The position numbers and the translations under genes are program-made. Of a stretch of 41,553 nucleotides of DNA, positions 34,242-41,553 are shown in pieces. The stretch's first letter is position 1; every line of letters begins with the position of its first letter. This DNA comes from Eubacterium sp. (GTDB lineage: Bacteria > Bacillota > Clostridia > Oscillospirales > Acutalibacteraceae), in assembly GCA_017450645.1 (NCBI GenBank), contig JAFSTE010000008.1, positions 1 through 41,553 on the forward strand, given 5' to 3'. The notes under the pieces are model-generated. The model worked only from the letters and a program-made list of their open reading frames with translations, made no database searches and was not told where the DNA came from.

Positions 34242-34402
34242 TTGCCTCCCTTGCTAAAGGGAGGGGGACCGCTTGCGGTGGAGGGATGGTCGCTCGATTT
34301 AACGAATAATGAAATCAAGCAATCACTTTTTCAACACCTTATTAAAGGCATTGACCACCCCTCAGTCGCCTACGGCGACAGCTCCCCTTGGCAGGGGCGC
34401 CA
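34242..34402. mobile_element. MITE-like element inside the dcw cluster
   Basis: About 160 bp with imperfect inverted ends: TGCCTCCCTTGCTAAAGGGA… at the left and …GGCAGGGGCGCCA at the right, each with its own small hairpin (CCGCTTGCGG; GTCGCCTACGGCGAC). I recall similar 'CCTCCC…AGGGGA' elements in many gut Firmicutes genomes. It fills most of the rsmH-ftsL gap. No coding frame is credible. Confidence 0.65.
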
Positions 34403-34425
34403 AATCAGTTTCTCGCTTTGCTCGG

Positions 34426-35340
34426 TCAATACTTTATAAATGTACGCAGTCGTGACGAGCGGGCGCGGGGATTTTCCTCAAGCTCCGCCTTGCTCGGTGC
34501 TTTTGACTTAAACGGCATTTCGCCGAGAGGCTTTTTGCCGCATACGCACACCGGAAACTCCTTAGGACAGGTGCAGGGGTTAGCCCATTTCGCAAAGCGC
34601 TCCTTAACCATTCTGTCCTCGAGCGAGTGGAAGGTTATCACGCTAATCCTGCCGCCCGGTGCAAGCACGTCAAGCGCGCTGTCAAGTGTCTGCGAGAGCT
34701 TGTCCAGCTCCGCGTTAACCTCTATCCTTATTGCCTGAAACGTTTTTCTCGCGGGGTGCGAGTCGCGCATAGCCTTTTGCGGATACGCGCTCTTTATAAT
34801 ATCTACGAGTTCAAAAGTCGTTTCAATCTCGCCGTTTTGTCTTGCTTCGACGATGTTTTTAGCTATACGGCGCGAAAACTTTTCTTCGCCGTATCTGTAC
34901 AGTATATCCGCGAGCTGTTCCTCGCTGTAGGTGTTTACAACATCCTTAGCCGAGAGTCCCGACTTGCTCATTCTCATATCGAGCGGAGCGTCCTTGTGGT
35001 ACGAAAAGCCGCGTTGGGCGGTATCGAGCTGAAAAGAGCTGACGCCCAAATCGAGCAGCATACCGTCGATACTGTCAAGCCCGAGCGAGCTTACAATGCT
35101 TTTAATATTCACAAAGTTGTCGTTAACAATAGTTACATTGTCAAGGCTGCCGAGTCTTTCGCCGAGCACCTTAATAGCGTCGGGGTCCTGGTCAATAGCG
35201 ATAAGCCTTTTTGCGCGCTTCGCAATCTCGCGCGAATGGCCTCCGCCGCCTGCGGTAAGGTCGGCAATCACCTTTGTATCGTCAATGTTCAGCGAGTCGA
35301 TAGCCTCGTCAAACAGTACGCTTTTGTGTACAAATTCCAT
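34426..35340 (-). CDS. rsmH: 16S rRNA (cytosine-1402 N4) methyltransferase RsmH
   Basis: SAM-dependent methyltransferase (304 aa) that modifies C1402 in the ribosomal P site. SAM motif DLTAGGGGHSREI at about 27-39; the LLDLGVSSFQLD block at 95-106; VITFHSLEDRMVK near the C-terminus. Starts 2 bp after mraZ stops, so translation is coupled. Formerly mraW. Confidence 0.95.
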   Translation of the reverse strand: MEFVHKSVLFDEAIDSLNIDDTKVIADLTAGGGGHSREIAKRAKRLIAIDQDPDAIKVLGERLGSLDNVTIVNDNFVNIKSIVSSLGLDSIDGMLLDLGVSSFQLDTAQRGFSYHKDAPLDMRMSKSGLSAKDVVNTYSEEQLADILYRYGEEKFSRRIAKNIVEARQNGEIETTFELVDIIKSAYPQKAMRDSHPARKTFQAIRIEVNAELDKLSQTLDSALDVLAPGGRISVITFHSLEDRMVKERFAKWANPCTCPKEFPVCVCGKKPLGEMPFKSKAPSKAELEENPRARSSRLRTFIKY

Positions 35341-35342
35341 AT

Positions 35343-35780
35343 TTATAAATCGAACTCGTCAAGAATGTCCTCAACCTCGTCAACGGTAATCTGGCTGAGC
35401 TCAGCCTTAAACTGCTCGCAGTTCCAGATTTCTATTCTTCTGCCGTTACCGAAAACCTCTGCCTGAGCTTCTCCGAGCAGGTCAACCTGGCGTCTCAGCT
35501 CCTCGTTTAAAAGGAGTCTTCCCTGTCCGTCGAGGCTCATCTTTTCGGCGTTTGCAAGGAAGAACAGCTCAAGCTGCTTCCTCTTTTTATGGTTGACATT
35601 CTCGTGAATGTTTTTCATAAACTCGTCCCACTCGTCTATCGGAAAGAGAGCAAGGCATTTGCCGAAGCCGCGCGACGCAACAAATTCTGCACCGAGGTCG
35701 CCACGCATATTAGCAGGGATAGATATTCTGCCCTTAGCGTCAATTTTATTGGTTTTATGACCCATAAAGCTATATTGCAT
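35343..35780 (-). CDS. mraZ: Transcriptional regulator MraZ
   Basis: AbrB-like DNA-binding protein (145 aa) with two tandem swapped-hairpin units; MraZ represses its own dcw operon in other bacteria. The first unit reads 'GHKTNKIDAKGRISIPANMR', the second 'KMSLDGQGRLLLNEELRR' in pattern. The frame extends to 35873, but the conserved start is MQYSFMGHK at 35780 with AAGGAG 10 bp upstream, and the extension would cross the promoter's transcript start. First gene of the cluster. Confidence 0.93.
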   Translation of the reverse strand: MQYSFMGHKTNKIDAKGRISIPANMRGDLGAEFVASRGFGKCLALFPIDEWDEFMKNIHENVNHKKRKQLELFFLANAEKMSLDGQGRLLLNEELRRQVDLLGEAQAEVFGNGRRIEIWNCEQFKAELSQITVDEVEDILDEFDL

Positions 35781-35834
35781 ACTCTCATCTCCTTTCTGAG
35801 TGAATAAAAGATTAATCCGCAAACTTAGGATAAA

Positions 35835-35873
35835 TTTGGGATTAATATGAATTCTTTTGGGATTTCTCCCCAC
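35835..35873 (-). promoter_or_regulatory. Possible MraZ boxes in the mraZ leader
   Basis: On the plus strand TTTGGGA occurs at 35835-35841 and 35856-35862 (21-bp spacing, two helical turns), and GTGGGG occurs on the minus strand at 35868-35873. Known MraZ sites are repeats of TGGGN-type boxes near this promoter, so these are candidates only. Confidence 0.45.
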
Positions 35874-35881
35874 TTACATAT

Positions 35882-35910
35882 ATTATAATGGGCAACACGC
35901 CCATTGTCAA
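35882..35910 (-). promoter_or_regulatory. Consensus dcw promoter with palindromic spacer
   Basis: Minus strand TTGACA (35905-35910), 17 bp, TATAAT (35882-35887), a full match to sigma-A consensus. The whole spacer, ATGGGCGTGTTGCCCAT, is a perfect 6-bp inverted repeat around 5 bp, a likely repressor site. Start near 35875, leader about 95 nt. Confidence 0.85.
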
Positions 35911-35971
35911 GGACAAATTTAGCTATGTGGTAATTGTAATATTTTGTAACATTTTTGTAATTCTTCTACAA

Positions 35972-36000
35972 TTTTCAATATCTGCTATATATGATATAAT
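35972..36000 (+). promoter_or_regulatory. Promoter of the second GPH symporter
   Basis: TTTTCA (35972-35977), 17 bp, TATAAT (35995-36000), divergent from the dcw promoter; AAGGAG follows before the ATG. Confidence 0.6.
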
Positions 36001-36026
36001 ATAAAAAACCTAATAAGGAGCGACCT

Positions 36027-37418
36027 ATGGAATACAAAACTACATGGCGAGAAAAGCTTTGTTACGGTATAGGCGCAATCGGGCTTGACTTAAGCTACGG
36101 CTTGTTCTACTCGTTTTTGAGCGACTATCTTGTATCAACGCTACACCTTGCGGAGGGCTTTTTATTGTTGCTGACGCCTATAGCAAGGATTTGGGACGGA
36201 ATCAACGACCCTATGATGGGTACAATCGTTGATAACACTAAAACTAAGTTCGGCAAATACCGACCCTGGATTGTAATAGGCGCGGCGAGCAACGCGATTG
36301 TGCTGTTTTTGCTGTTTTCCAAGTTCGGAATGAGCGGGCTGCCGTTATACATCTATATAGCGGTTATGTACATTTTCTGGGGTATGACGAACACGCTTGC
36401 CGATATCCCCTACTGGTCGATGATACCGTCGTTTACGAGCGACCCCAAGGACCGTAATATGGTATCCACCGTTGCGAGAACCTTCAGCGGTCTCGGTCAG
36501 GGCATAATCACTATCGCAACGCCGATTATCGTGCCGATTCTTTCAAAGGGTACGGCGGAGATTGACAAGCACGGCTACTCCCCCACGGGCTTTTCGCGCT
36601 GGGCGGGAATATGCGGAATACTGCTGCTCGCATTCGCTGTGATTTGCGTGCTGTCTACCAAAGAAAAGAATGTCGTATACGGCGAAAAGAAAAAGTTTTC
36701 GTTTAAGCAGATTTTCAGAGTTATATCGCACAACGACCAGCTTGTGGTATTTATGGTATTTGCGATGCTGTCTAACGCGGGATGGTACCTGACGAGCGGA
36801 ACGGCGAGAACCTACTTTACTCAGGTTGTCGGCGACGGCGTAGCGCAGTCGAAGTTCCAGACCATCGGCGCCGTCGGTTCGGTACTCGGTCTCGGCGTAA
36901 TACCGGTACTGTCAAAATGGTTTAATAAAAAACAGATTTACCAGATTTCACTTTGCACAACGATAATAGGTTACATCGTTATGTACATCTGCGGACCCGT
37001 TATGCAGAACACTACGGCGCTGAGCTTTGCTTACATACTGTCGTCTACGGGTATCGCGTCGATGTTCGTGTCGCAGACAATTTTCCTCGCAGACATCGTG
37101 GATTACGGCGAATATAAAAACGGCGAGCGAAACGAGAGCATTACCTTCTCGATGAAGGGCTTTCTTCAAAAGCTTGCGTACACTATTCAGACGGTTATTT
37201 ACTTCGGCGGACTCGGACTGTTCCACTACTCAAAGCAGGTTGCCGAAACCGGCAGCGTAAACGACGCCACAAAGGGCGCAATCGGCTTTATAGGCTTCGG
37301 CGCACCGGCAATACTCGTAACACTGTCGCTGATAGTATTCAGCAAAAAATTCAAGCTGCACGGCGAGCTTGCGGACAAAGTACATGATTATATCGTAGAA
37401 AGAACGGCTAAGGAATAA
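36027..37418 (+). CDS. GPH-family sugar:cation symporter (second copy)
   Basis: Twelve-helix MFS_2 transporter (463 aa), paralogous to the one at 5844-7325 but clearly divergent and without that protein's extra central loop. Family landmarks: 'EKLCYGIGAIGLDLSYGLFYSFLSDYL' in helix 1, RIWDGINDPMMGTIVDNT, KFGKYRPW, and IVDYGEYKNGERNES before helix 11, all seen in MelB/XylP/UidB-type carriers. Probably imports a glycoside with a cation. Independent transcription unit. Confidence 0.9.
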   Translation: MEYKTTWREKLCYGIGAIGLDLSYGLFYSFLSDYLVSTLHLAEGFLLLLTPIARIWDGINDPMMGTIVDNTKTKFGKYRPWIVIGAASNAIVLFLLFSKFGMSGLPLYIYIAVMYIFWGMTNTLADIPYWSMIPSFTSDPKDRNMVSTVARTFSGLGQGIITIATPIIVPILSKGTAEIDKHGYSPTGFSRWAGICGILLLAFAVICVLSTKEKNVVYGEKKKFSFKQIFRVISHNDQLVVFMVFAMLSNAGWYLTSGTARTYFTQVVGDGVAQSKFQTIGAVGSVLGLGVIPVLSKWFNKKQIYQISLCTTIIGYIVMYICGPVMQNTTALSFAYILSSTGIASMFVSQTIFLADIVDYGEYKNGERNESITFSMKGFLQKLAYTIQTVIYFGGLGLFHYSKQVAETGSVNDATKGAIGFIGFGAPAILVTLSLIVFSKKFKLHGELADKVHDYIVERTAKE

Positions 37419-37435
37419 TCCTTAGCCGCTCTTTT
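37405..37435 (+). terminator. Terminator overlapping the symporter stop codon
   Basis: CGGCTAAGGA (37405-37414) pairs with TCCTTAGCCG (37419-37428); the loop ATAA contains the stop codon. CTCTTTTAG follows. Confidence 0.85.
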
Positions 37436-37482
37436 AGTTTTCGGTGTTCGGTTTTCAGTTAAGCGTCGCTGAGTATAAAAAA

Positions 37483-37511
37483 CAACCGCAGGTTTCCCTG
37501 CGGTTGCGTTT
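37483..37511. terminator. Bidirectional terminator between convergent units
   Basis: CAACCGCAGG pairs with CCTGCGGTTG (10 bp, 4-nt loop), TTTTT on the plus side and TTTTTT on the minus side. On the minus strand it ends the surface-protein/peptide operon. Confidence 0.85.
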
Positions 37512-37523
37512 TTGTATAGCCTG

Positions 37524-37676
37524 TTAGATAGAAAATGTGCCAAGTGCTTCCATTTCCCAGCCGTTGAAGGCATTCTGAAGCGGGTTACCCTGCGGCTCAG
37601 ATGTTGTGATAACATCCTCTGTTGCAGTGTTAACTACCTTAAATTCAGGCTCTTTGTATTCAAAATTCTTTTTCAT
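37524..37676 (-). CDS. 50-residue peptide with 'EDVITTS' motif
   Basis: Small hydrophilic peptide starting MKKNFEYKEPEFKVVNTATE and continuing DVITTSEPQGNPLQNAFNGW with a short hydrophobic end (ALGTFSI). AAAGGAGGG overlaps the stop codon of the upstream surface-protein gene and lies about 8 bp before the ATG, so translation is coupled. I recall peptides with a 'KPE-x-EVV…EDVITTS' head as frequent in gut Clostridia, with no established role. Leader-peptide-like shape invites a RiPP comparison, but no maturase is nearby. Confidence 0.7.
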   Translation of the reverse strand: MKKNFEYKEPEFKVVNTATEDVITTSEPQGNPLQNAFNGWEMEALGTFSI

Positions 37677-37691
37677 ATTCCAAGCCCTCCT

Positions 37692-40600
37692 TTATTCAAA
37701 ATATGCTTCTGCAGCAACATTGTAGTTGTAAAGGCTTCTGCCGAGGTCGGTTGCGCCGTTGTCGTACGCAGCCTTTGCGTAGTTAAGTACGCTTACCTGT
37801 GCACTTGCATTACCAAGTGTTGCAGTCTTCTGCTCGTCGAAGTCCTCAGGACGAATTGCACCAAGGTCGATGAATACCTTGTCGTTTGTGCCAATGTATG
37901 CGTTAGGAGCTGTTTCAGTGTTGTAGCCAAGAATAGCTGCATCATCTGCTGTAAGGTTAGTATATACACGAAGTGAAGGTGTAGATGTAGCTACAAATGC
38001 AAAATTAACGAATGAGAATGCTTCAGTTGATTCTGCTGTAGCTGCAGTTACCTGTGAGAAATCAGGAGCTGCTGTATTGAAGAATGCATGCTCGAAGTTT
38101 TCTGCTGTGTATGTACCGCCGATAAATCCACCTGCTTCGTAGATTGCCTTACCATAGTCGTACATAGCCTCTACAAAGTTCTTCTCGTCGCCTGCCGGAA
38201 GCTCTTCTGAAGCCTGGAGACAGTAATCTACGATTGATGTTGTGATAGTCTTAACCTTTGTTGCGCCGTCATAAATCTCGATTGTGATGTCGTCATTCAT
38301 CTGTGCAGGAGCCTGCTCAACGTTGATAACCCAGTTGCCGTCGTATGTGCCGCCGGACTGCTTTGTAGCCGTAGCGTTTGTAACTGTGAATGAAGCGCTG
38401 TCCTTATCGATTGCGCCGCTCGTCGAAGAGCCGTCTTCGTTGTTGTTGTATGTTACTACAACGCTTGCGTTATCTTCGTCTGCATAAGCAGCAACGTCAA
38501 TGTAAGCGTTCATTGAAGTTGTTGAATCAGAAATTACGCTGTAGCCGTTGTTACCCTCAGGATATACCTGCTCACCGTCTTTAACAAGTTTAACTGTATC
38601 GCAAACGAGTTCGATGATAGCTTCTTGCTCGAAGTATCCGTCGCCGTCCCAGTCAAATGTGTACTCCCATGTTTTGTTCTCACCTGCCGCGATAGCAGCT
38701 TCAAGGCTCTCTACTGTTACATGAGGCCACGAGTACATGAAGTTAGCGCCATCCTTTGCAGTGTAAAGGTTCTTAACTTTAAGCTGACCTGTTGTAGAAT
38801 CAATAGAACCGTTTGTGTAACGTGCATTCTCGGAGATTACAGTTCCTTCGGGAGCAATAAACTTAATGCCGCCCATGTAATAGCCAGCGTAATATCTGCC
38901 TACTGAATAATCCGGGTCTGCATAGCTTAATGAAGAATTAGAAATAGTAATCTTTTCGTGAGCAGTACCGTTACCGGTAATTTCAGCATCGCCTGCCTGA
39001 TACAAACCGATTGTACCGTATGCAATAGGAGCGATTACATAACCGCCTGCTGTTTCGTCATAAACAGTCTTATAATCCTCAGCAGCAAGTGCAGTTACAT
39101 TGCTCGAGAATACAGCTGTTGAATTACCGGGGATAACGTTGTCAACTCTCGGGAAATCAGCAGTCGGATAAAGCGGGTCGTCCTGCTTAGCATAGCTTGC
39201 TACAGCTGCGCCGTTTGCAGAAGTAATTGTACCAGCCTTAACTGTAACGGTAGGAACGTTACCCGGATAACCGCAAGAATCGATGATGATTGCGTCGCCT
39301 GTGCCGTTAGCGCCGTTAGTATTGAACTTATAGTCAGTCTTTTCGCCGGTTGCAGTAATAGCAGCGTTACCATAAATGTTCATTGTACCGGACTTAATGT
39401 AAACGCCTGAACCACCGGTAAGGTTAGCATTTGAGTAGATGTTCCACTTAGCATAACCAGCTGCATAAACAACAGCATTTTCGTTGCTTGCAGTAACTGT
39501 ACCAGTGATGTTGATAGCAGCTGCATTAGTCTTTACAGCAGGCTCAGCAACGTTACCGTTGATGTAAACGCCGTACTTAGAATTGATAGTACCGCCGAGC
39601 TGAAGCTTTGCACCGTATGCAGCACCGCTTGTAGCACCAATCATAGCACCGTAACCGTTAGGAGCATTAATTGTTGCAGGTGAGGTAAGTGTAAATGTGC
39701 TGTAGTTTGAACCGCTATCGGTAGCTGCACCGTAAACGGCTACTGCAGCATTAGCGCCTGTAAAGTTTGCGTTAAGATTACCGGTACCTTTAAGTGTAAG
39801 CTGACCGTGACGGATGTTGAATGCACGAGCAGTAGTAGTAATGTCGTTACCGTTCAAATCAATAGTAATCTTCTGATTGTCGGCAATTTCATATGTTGAC
39901 GCAAGTGTGCAATCATCAAGAAGAGTGATTGTTGCAGTAGCACCTGCAGCTACAGAATCAAGAGCATCTTTAAGTGATGTGAATTCTGCAGAATTAGTTC
40001 TTGCTACTGTGCTTGCGTCAACGTTCTTGATTTCACCAGTTGTGTTGTCAATAATCTGGTCTGCCGGAAGGTATGCAGATACTGCCGTGTTCGGCTCGCC
40101 TGCATTTGTCAAGTAAGTACCGCCGTTAAGCTCAGTAGTAGCCTTGGATGTATCAAGTGACATTGTGCCGTTGAATTCACCGTCGTTAATAACTAATGTT
40201 GTATCTGTTGTGTTACCTTCAGAAATAACATAGTCAGACGACTTACCTGTTGTGAATGTACCGTCGTTGATTACAACTTCACCGCGCGAGTTATTAATGA
40301 TATAGTCGCGATATGTTCTTGTTGCACCTGTGTTAGTAACCGTCTCGAACTCACCGTCGTTGATAGTAGTGCTTGCATCTGCAGAATTCTGATAAATGAT
40401 AACACCACTACGGTTTGCCTTATCCATTACATACTTACCGCTGTCGATTACAAGCTCAGATGTATCAAGTACATTGAAGATGTAAGCAGAAGAGTTTGCG
40501 CCGTAGGTAGCATAGATTGCACCGCCGCCAACGCTGTCCTTAACAGTAAGCTTTGCACCGTTTTTAAGCACGAACAGGTCGGTAGGATACGTAACAGTAG

Positions 40601-40880
40601 TTTCACCGCTTACACGGAAATACTGTGTGTGACCTTTAAGGTCGATTGTGATATCCTTGCCGTCTACAGGAATAACAAGTGCGCCTGATGTTGTTGCAGG
40701 ATAAGTTGTGTTGTCTGCAGTAAACTCGATTACATCGCCGTCTGCAGCAGCAGCAACAGCTGCTTTAAGCTCAGCGCCGTTTGCAACGGTTGTAGTTGCA
40801 GCGAATACGGTGAAAGGCATCATTGATACAGCCATAAGAACCGAAAGAGCAATCGCAACGATTTTCTTAGAAATTCTCAT
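37692..40880 (-). CDS. Secreted beta-helix-like surface protein
   Basis: Exported protein of 1062 aa. Sec signal peptide with cleavage near TVFA-ATTT (residue about 28). The N-terminal half resembles pectate-lyase-like right-handed beta helices: 'GAELKAAVAAAADGDVIEF' and a second 'SLKDALDSVAAGATATITLLDDC' start, each followed by short turns such as 'LVINDGEFNG' and 'LTLKGTGNLN'. The C-terminal third holds a segment with 'FDWDGDGYFEQEAI' and ends with an 'LYNYNVAAEAYF' helix often seen at the end of clostridial exported proteins. No LPXTG motif. Probably an adhesin or glycan-binding protein. The frame opens at 40889, but AAGGA is only 1 bp from that ATG and 10 bp from the ATG at 40880, which is chosen. 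Confidence 0.8.
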   Translation of the reverse strand: MRISKKIVAIALSVLMAVSMMPFTVFAATTTVANGAELKAAVAAAADGDVIEFTADNTTYPATTSGALVIPVDGKDITIDLKGHTQYFRVSGETTVTYPTDLFVLKNGAKLTVKDSVGGGAIYATYGANSSAYIFNVLDTSELVIDSGKYVMDKANRSGVIIYQNSADASTTINDGEFETVTNTGATRTYRDYIINNSRGEVVINDGTFTTGKSSDYVISEGNTTDTTLVINDGEFNGTMSLDTSKATTELNGGTYLTNAGEPNTAVSAYLPADQIIDNTTGEIKNVDASTVARTNSAEFTSLKDALDSVAAGATATITLLDDCTLASTYEIADNQKITIDLNGNDITTTARAFNIRHGQLTLKGTGNLNANFTGANAAVAVYGAATDSGSNYSTFTLTSPATINAPNGYGAMIGATSGAAYGAKLQLGGTINSKYGVYINGNVAEPAVKTNAAAINITGTVTASNENAVVYAAGYAKWNIYSNANLTGGSGVYIKSGTMNIYGNAAITATGEKTDYKFNTNGANGTGDAIIIDSCGYPGNVPTVTVKAGTITSANGAAVASYAKQDDPLYPTADFPRVDNVIPGNSTAVFSSNVTALAAEDYKTVYDETAGGYVIAPIAYGTIGLYQAGDAEITGNGTAHEKITISNSSLSYADPDYSVGRYYAGYYMGGIKFIAPEGTVISENARYTNGSIDSTTGQLKVKNLYTAKDGANFMYSWPHVTVESLEAAIAAGENKTWEYTFDWDGDGYFEQEAIIELVCDTVKLVKDGEQVYPEGNNGYSVISDSTTSMNAYIDVAAYADEDNASVVVTYNNNEDGSSTSGAIDKDSASFTVTNATATKQSGGTYDGNWVINVEQAPAQMNDDITIEIYDGATKVKTITTSIVDYCLQASEELPAGDEKNFVEAMYDYGKAIYEAGGFIGGTYTAENFEHAFFNTAAPDFSQVTAATAESTEAFSFVNFAFVATSTPSLRVYTNLTADDAAILGYNTETAPNAYIGTNDKVFIDLGAIRPEDFDEQKTATLGNASAQVSVLNYAKAAYDNGATDLGRSLYNYNVAAEAYFE

Positions 40881-40939
40881 TTTAATCATTTCCTTTCATA
40901 ATTTGATTTAAATTTTTGTGTTTTTTATAAAACAGGAAT

Positions 40940-41184
40940 TCCGAATAACTCGGATATGAGATACTCTCAGCTGACCGCATACATAGTAACTATGTATCTG
41001 AAAGTTTTTCTCCCTAATTTAGCATAGACAGGTCGAACCCGATAAAGTCAACCCGTCCAAGTCGGCCTGATAAGGTTCGACTTGTCTACGCTTAAACTCC
41101 TGGATTATACAGTTGTTGCAACGGGGTTAGCGACATGCCCGCTGCACTTAAGCAGCAGGCGGTCACTAAGACTGAGAGTATCTC
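40940..41184 (-). ncRNA. Large multi-branched structured RNA upstream of the surface-protein gene
   Basis: On the minus strand a perfect 13-bp stem (41172-41184 with 40958-40970) encloses the region and continues with TGACCGC/GCGGTCA (41159-41165 with 40972-40978). Inside are an 18-bp stem with one mismatch (41074-41092 with 41021-41039), a hairpin ATACATAG/CTATGTAT (40979-40997), and a GCTGC hairpin (41141-41156). A small TCCGA/TCGGA hairpin with a U-rich tail closes the 3' side (40940-40954). Size and branching resemble the raiA class of clostridial RNAs or an unnamed class; I cannot confirm either. The surface-protein ATG lies 60 nt further on. Confidence 0.75.
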
Positions 41185-41198
41185 TCATTCCCGTTTAC

Positions 41199-41258
41199 AA
41201 AAAAAAGCGATGTATTAACAAAAGGGCGCAAAGTGCCCTAATATATTAATACATTCGC
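41199..41258 (-). terminator. Terminator-like hairpin just behind the promoter
   Basis: GCG-ATGTATTAA (41246-41258) pairs with TTAATACATCGC (41207-41218), with an inner AGGGC/GCCCT stem, then eight U residues on the minus strand (41199-41206). It directly follows the -10 box and precedes the structured RNA, so it may attenuate the operon or end a transcript from beyond the window. Confidence 0.7.
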
Positions 41259-41287
41259 ATTATATCAAATTTAAAATAAAGTGTCAA
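41259..41287 (-). promoter_or_regulatory. Full-consensus promoter of the RNA/surface-protein operon
   Basis: Minus strand TTGACA (41282-41287), exactly 17 bp, TATAAT (41259-41264); start near 41252. Confidence 0.85.
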
Positions 41288-41412
41288 TACATATTAGGAA
41301 ATTTATGAACAAATTGTAAATTTTTTAAAATTTCGACAAAAATAGACATTTGTAGCGGTTTATGAGTTGAAAATTGAGAGTTTCGGGTGCTGCGCACGTC
41401 CAAACACATTTC

Positions 41413-41504
41413 GTGATTAAGGCAAAACTAAAGTTTTGCTGACAATCACTTCATATGTTTCTCCTTGTCAAATCAAAATTCGGCTTCGCCTGCTTTTTGA
41501 TTTG
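41413..41504 (-). repeat. Structured dispersed repeat, minus-strand copy
   Basis: Inverted copy of the element at 9883-9975. Same order: AAATCAAAA/TTTTGATTT hairpin, CAAGGAGAAACATATG spacer, GTGATT…GCAAAAC-TTTA-GTTTTGC…AATCAC hairpin. Loops and inner stems differ while pairing is kept. Confidence 0.7.
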
Positions 41505-41507
41505 TAG

Positions 41508-41527
41508 GGGCGATTCACGAATCGCCC
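41508..41527. repeat. Perfect palindrome next to the structured repeat
   Basis: GGGCGATTC-AC-GAATCGCCC, 9-bp arms. Another small palindrome TGGAC/GTCCA stands at the end of the window (41541-41553). Region 41290-41412 holds nothing I recognise. Confidence 0.6.
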
Positions 41528-41553
41528 GTTAAATCAGGTGTGGACGGAGTCCA

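Noticed and set aside
34239-34439. 66-codon plus-strand frame
   Set aside because: Lies within the MITE-like element; no ribosome site and no protein-like composition.
34627-35466. 279-codon plus-strand frame
   Set aside because: Shadow of rsmH and the end of mraZ, both clearly recognised on the other strand.
35343-35873. mraZ start at 35873
   Set aside because: The extension lacks family similarity, lies at the predicted transcription start, and a good ribosome site serves the ATG at 35780.
37692-40880. Repetitive-looking DNA that might suggest a CRISPR array or tandem repeats
   Set aside because: The repetition reflects Ala/Thr/Gly-rich beta-helix turns in a coding frame; no regular repeat-spacer pattern exists anywhere in the window.
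40940-41184. tmRNA or RNase P RNA identity for the structured RNA
   Set aside because: No tRNA-like ends, tag frame or RNase P core motifs are present.

Overview
The window looks like the chromosome of a Gram-positive gut Clostridium-type bacterium, probably Oscillospirales/Ruminococcaceae. Grounds: strong sigma-A promoters with 17-bp spacers and AGGAGG ribosome sites, a MurE with the meso-diaminopimelate signature DNPR, a dcw cell-division cluster in Firmicutes order, a secreted subtilase with BspA-type leucine-rich repeats and a dockerin-like segment, GH38 mannosidase, GPH-family sugar symporters, and a 50-residue peptide with an 'EDVITTS' motif that I recall as common in gut Clostridia. 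The assignment rests on gene content only.

Layout. 0.1-5.8 kb (minus): membrane-anchored alpha/beta hydrolase and lipoprotein in one operon, then a 1328-residue surface protease. 5.8-8.5 kb (plus): GPH symporter and an SPFH/zinc-ribbon protein, each with its own promoter and terminator. 8.6-10.1 kb: a repeat-rich patch. Palindromes made from tRNA 3' ends plus a terminator occur here; one copy is split by a 1.1-kb insulated cassette carrying a metallophosphoesterase. 10.1-18.6 kb: an AT-rich accessory block on the minus strand. It holds an RHS-repeat protein with an amidase-like tip, a likely partner or immunity gene, an orphan RHS scrap, an unknown overlapping gene pair, a decayed sortase-anchored SpaA/Cna_B-type gene and a 29-residue hydrophobic peptide. 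It ends at an initiator tRNA-fMet whose 3' end recurs at the left edge, so the block may be a decayed island. 19.0-22.6 kb (plus): a 73-residue unknown protein and a GH38 alpha-mannosidase. 22.8-35.8 kb (minus): mraZ-rsmH-ftsL-pbp(spoVD-like)-murE-mraY-ftsW-murG-murA-ftsQ-ftsZ. 36.0-37.4 kb (plus): a second GPH symporter. 37.5-41.3 kb (minus): a very strong promoter, a terminator-like hairpin, a 227-nt multi-branched structured RNA, a secreted beta-helix-like protein and the 50-residue peptide. 41.4-41.55 kb: another copy of a structured repeat also present at 9.9 kb.

How it works together. The dcw genes make lipid-linked peptidoglycan precursors (MurA, MurE, MraY, MurG) and the septal machine (FtsZ, FtsQ, FtsL, FtsW, PBP). 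They are driven by a consensus promoter whose spacer is a perfect inverted repeat upstream of mraZ, with a second promoter in front of ftsZ. The mannosidase and the two symporters fit glycan-derived sugar use. The most unusual parts are the structured-RNA leader with its peptide, the AT-rich unknown gene pair, the RHS locus and the gene cassette inserted in a tRNA-terminator palindrome.
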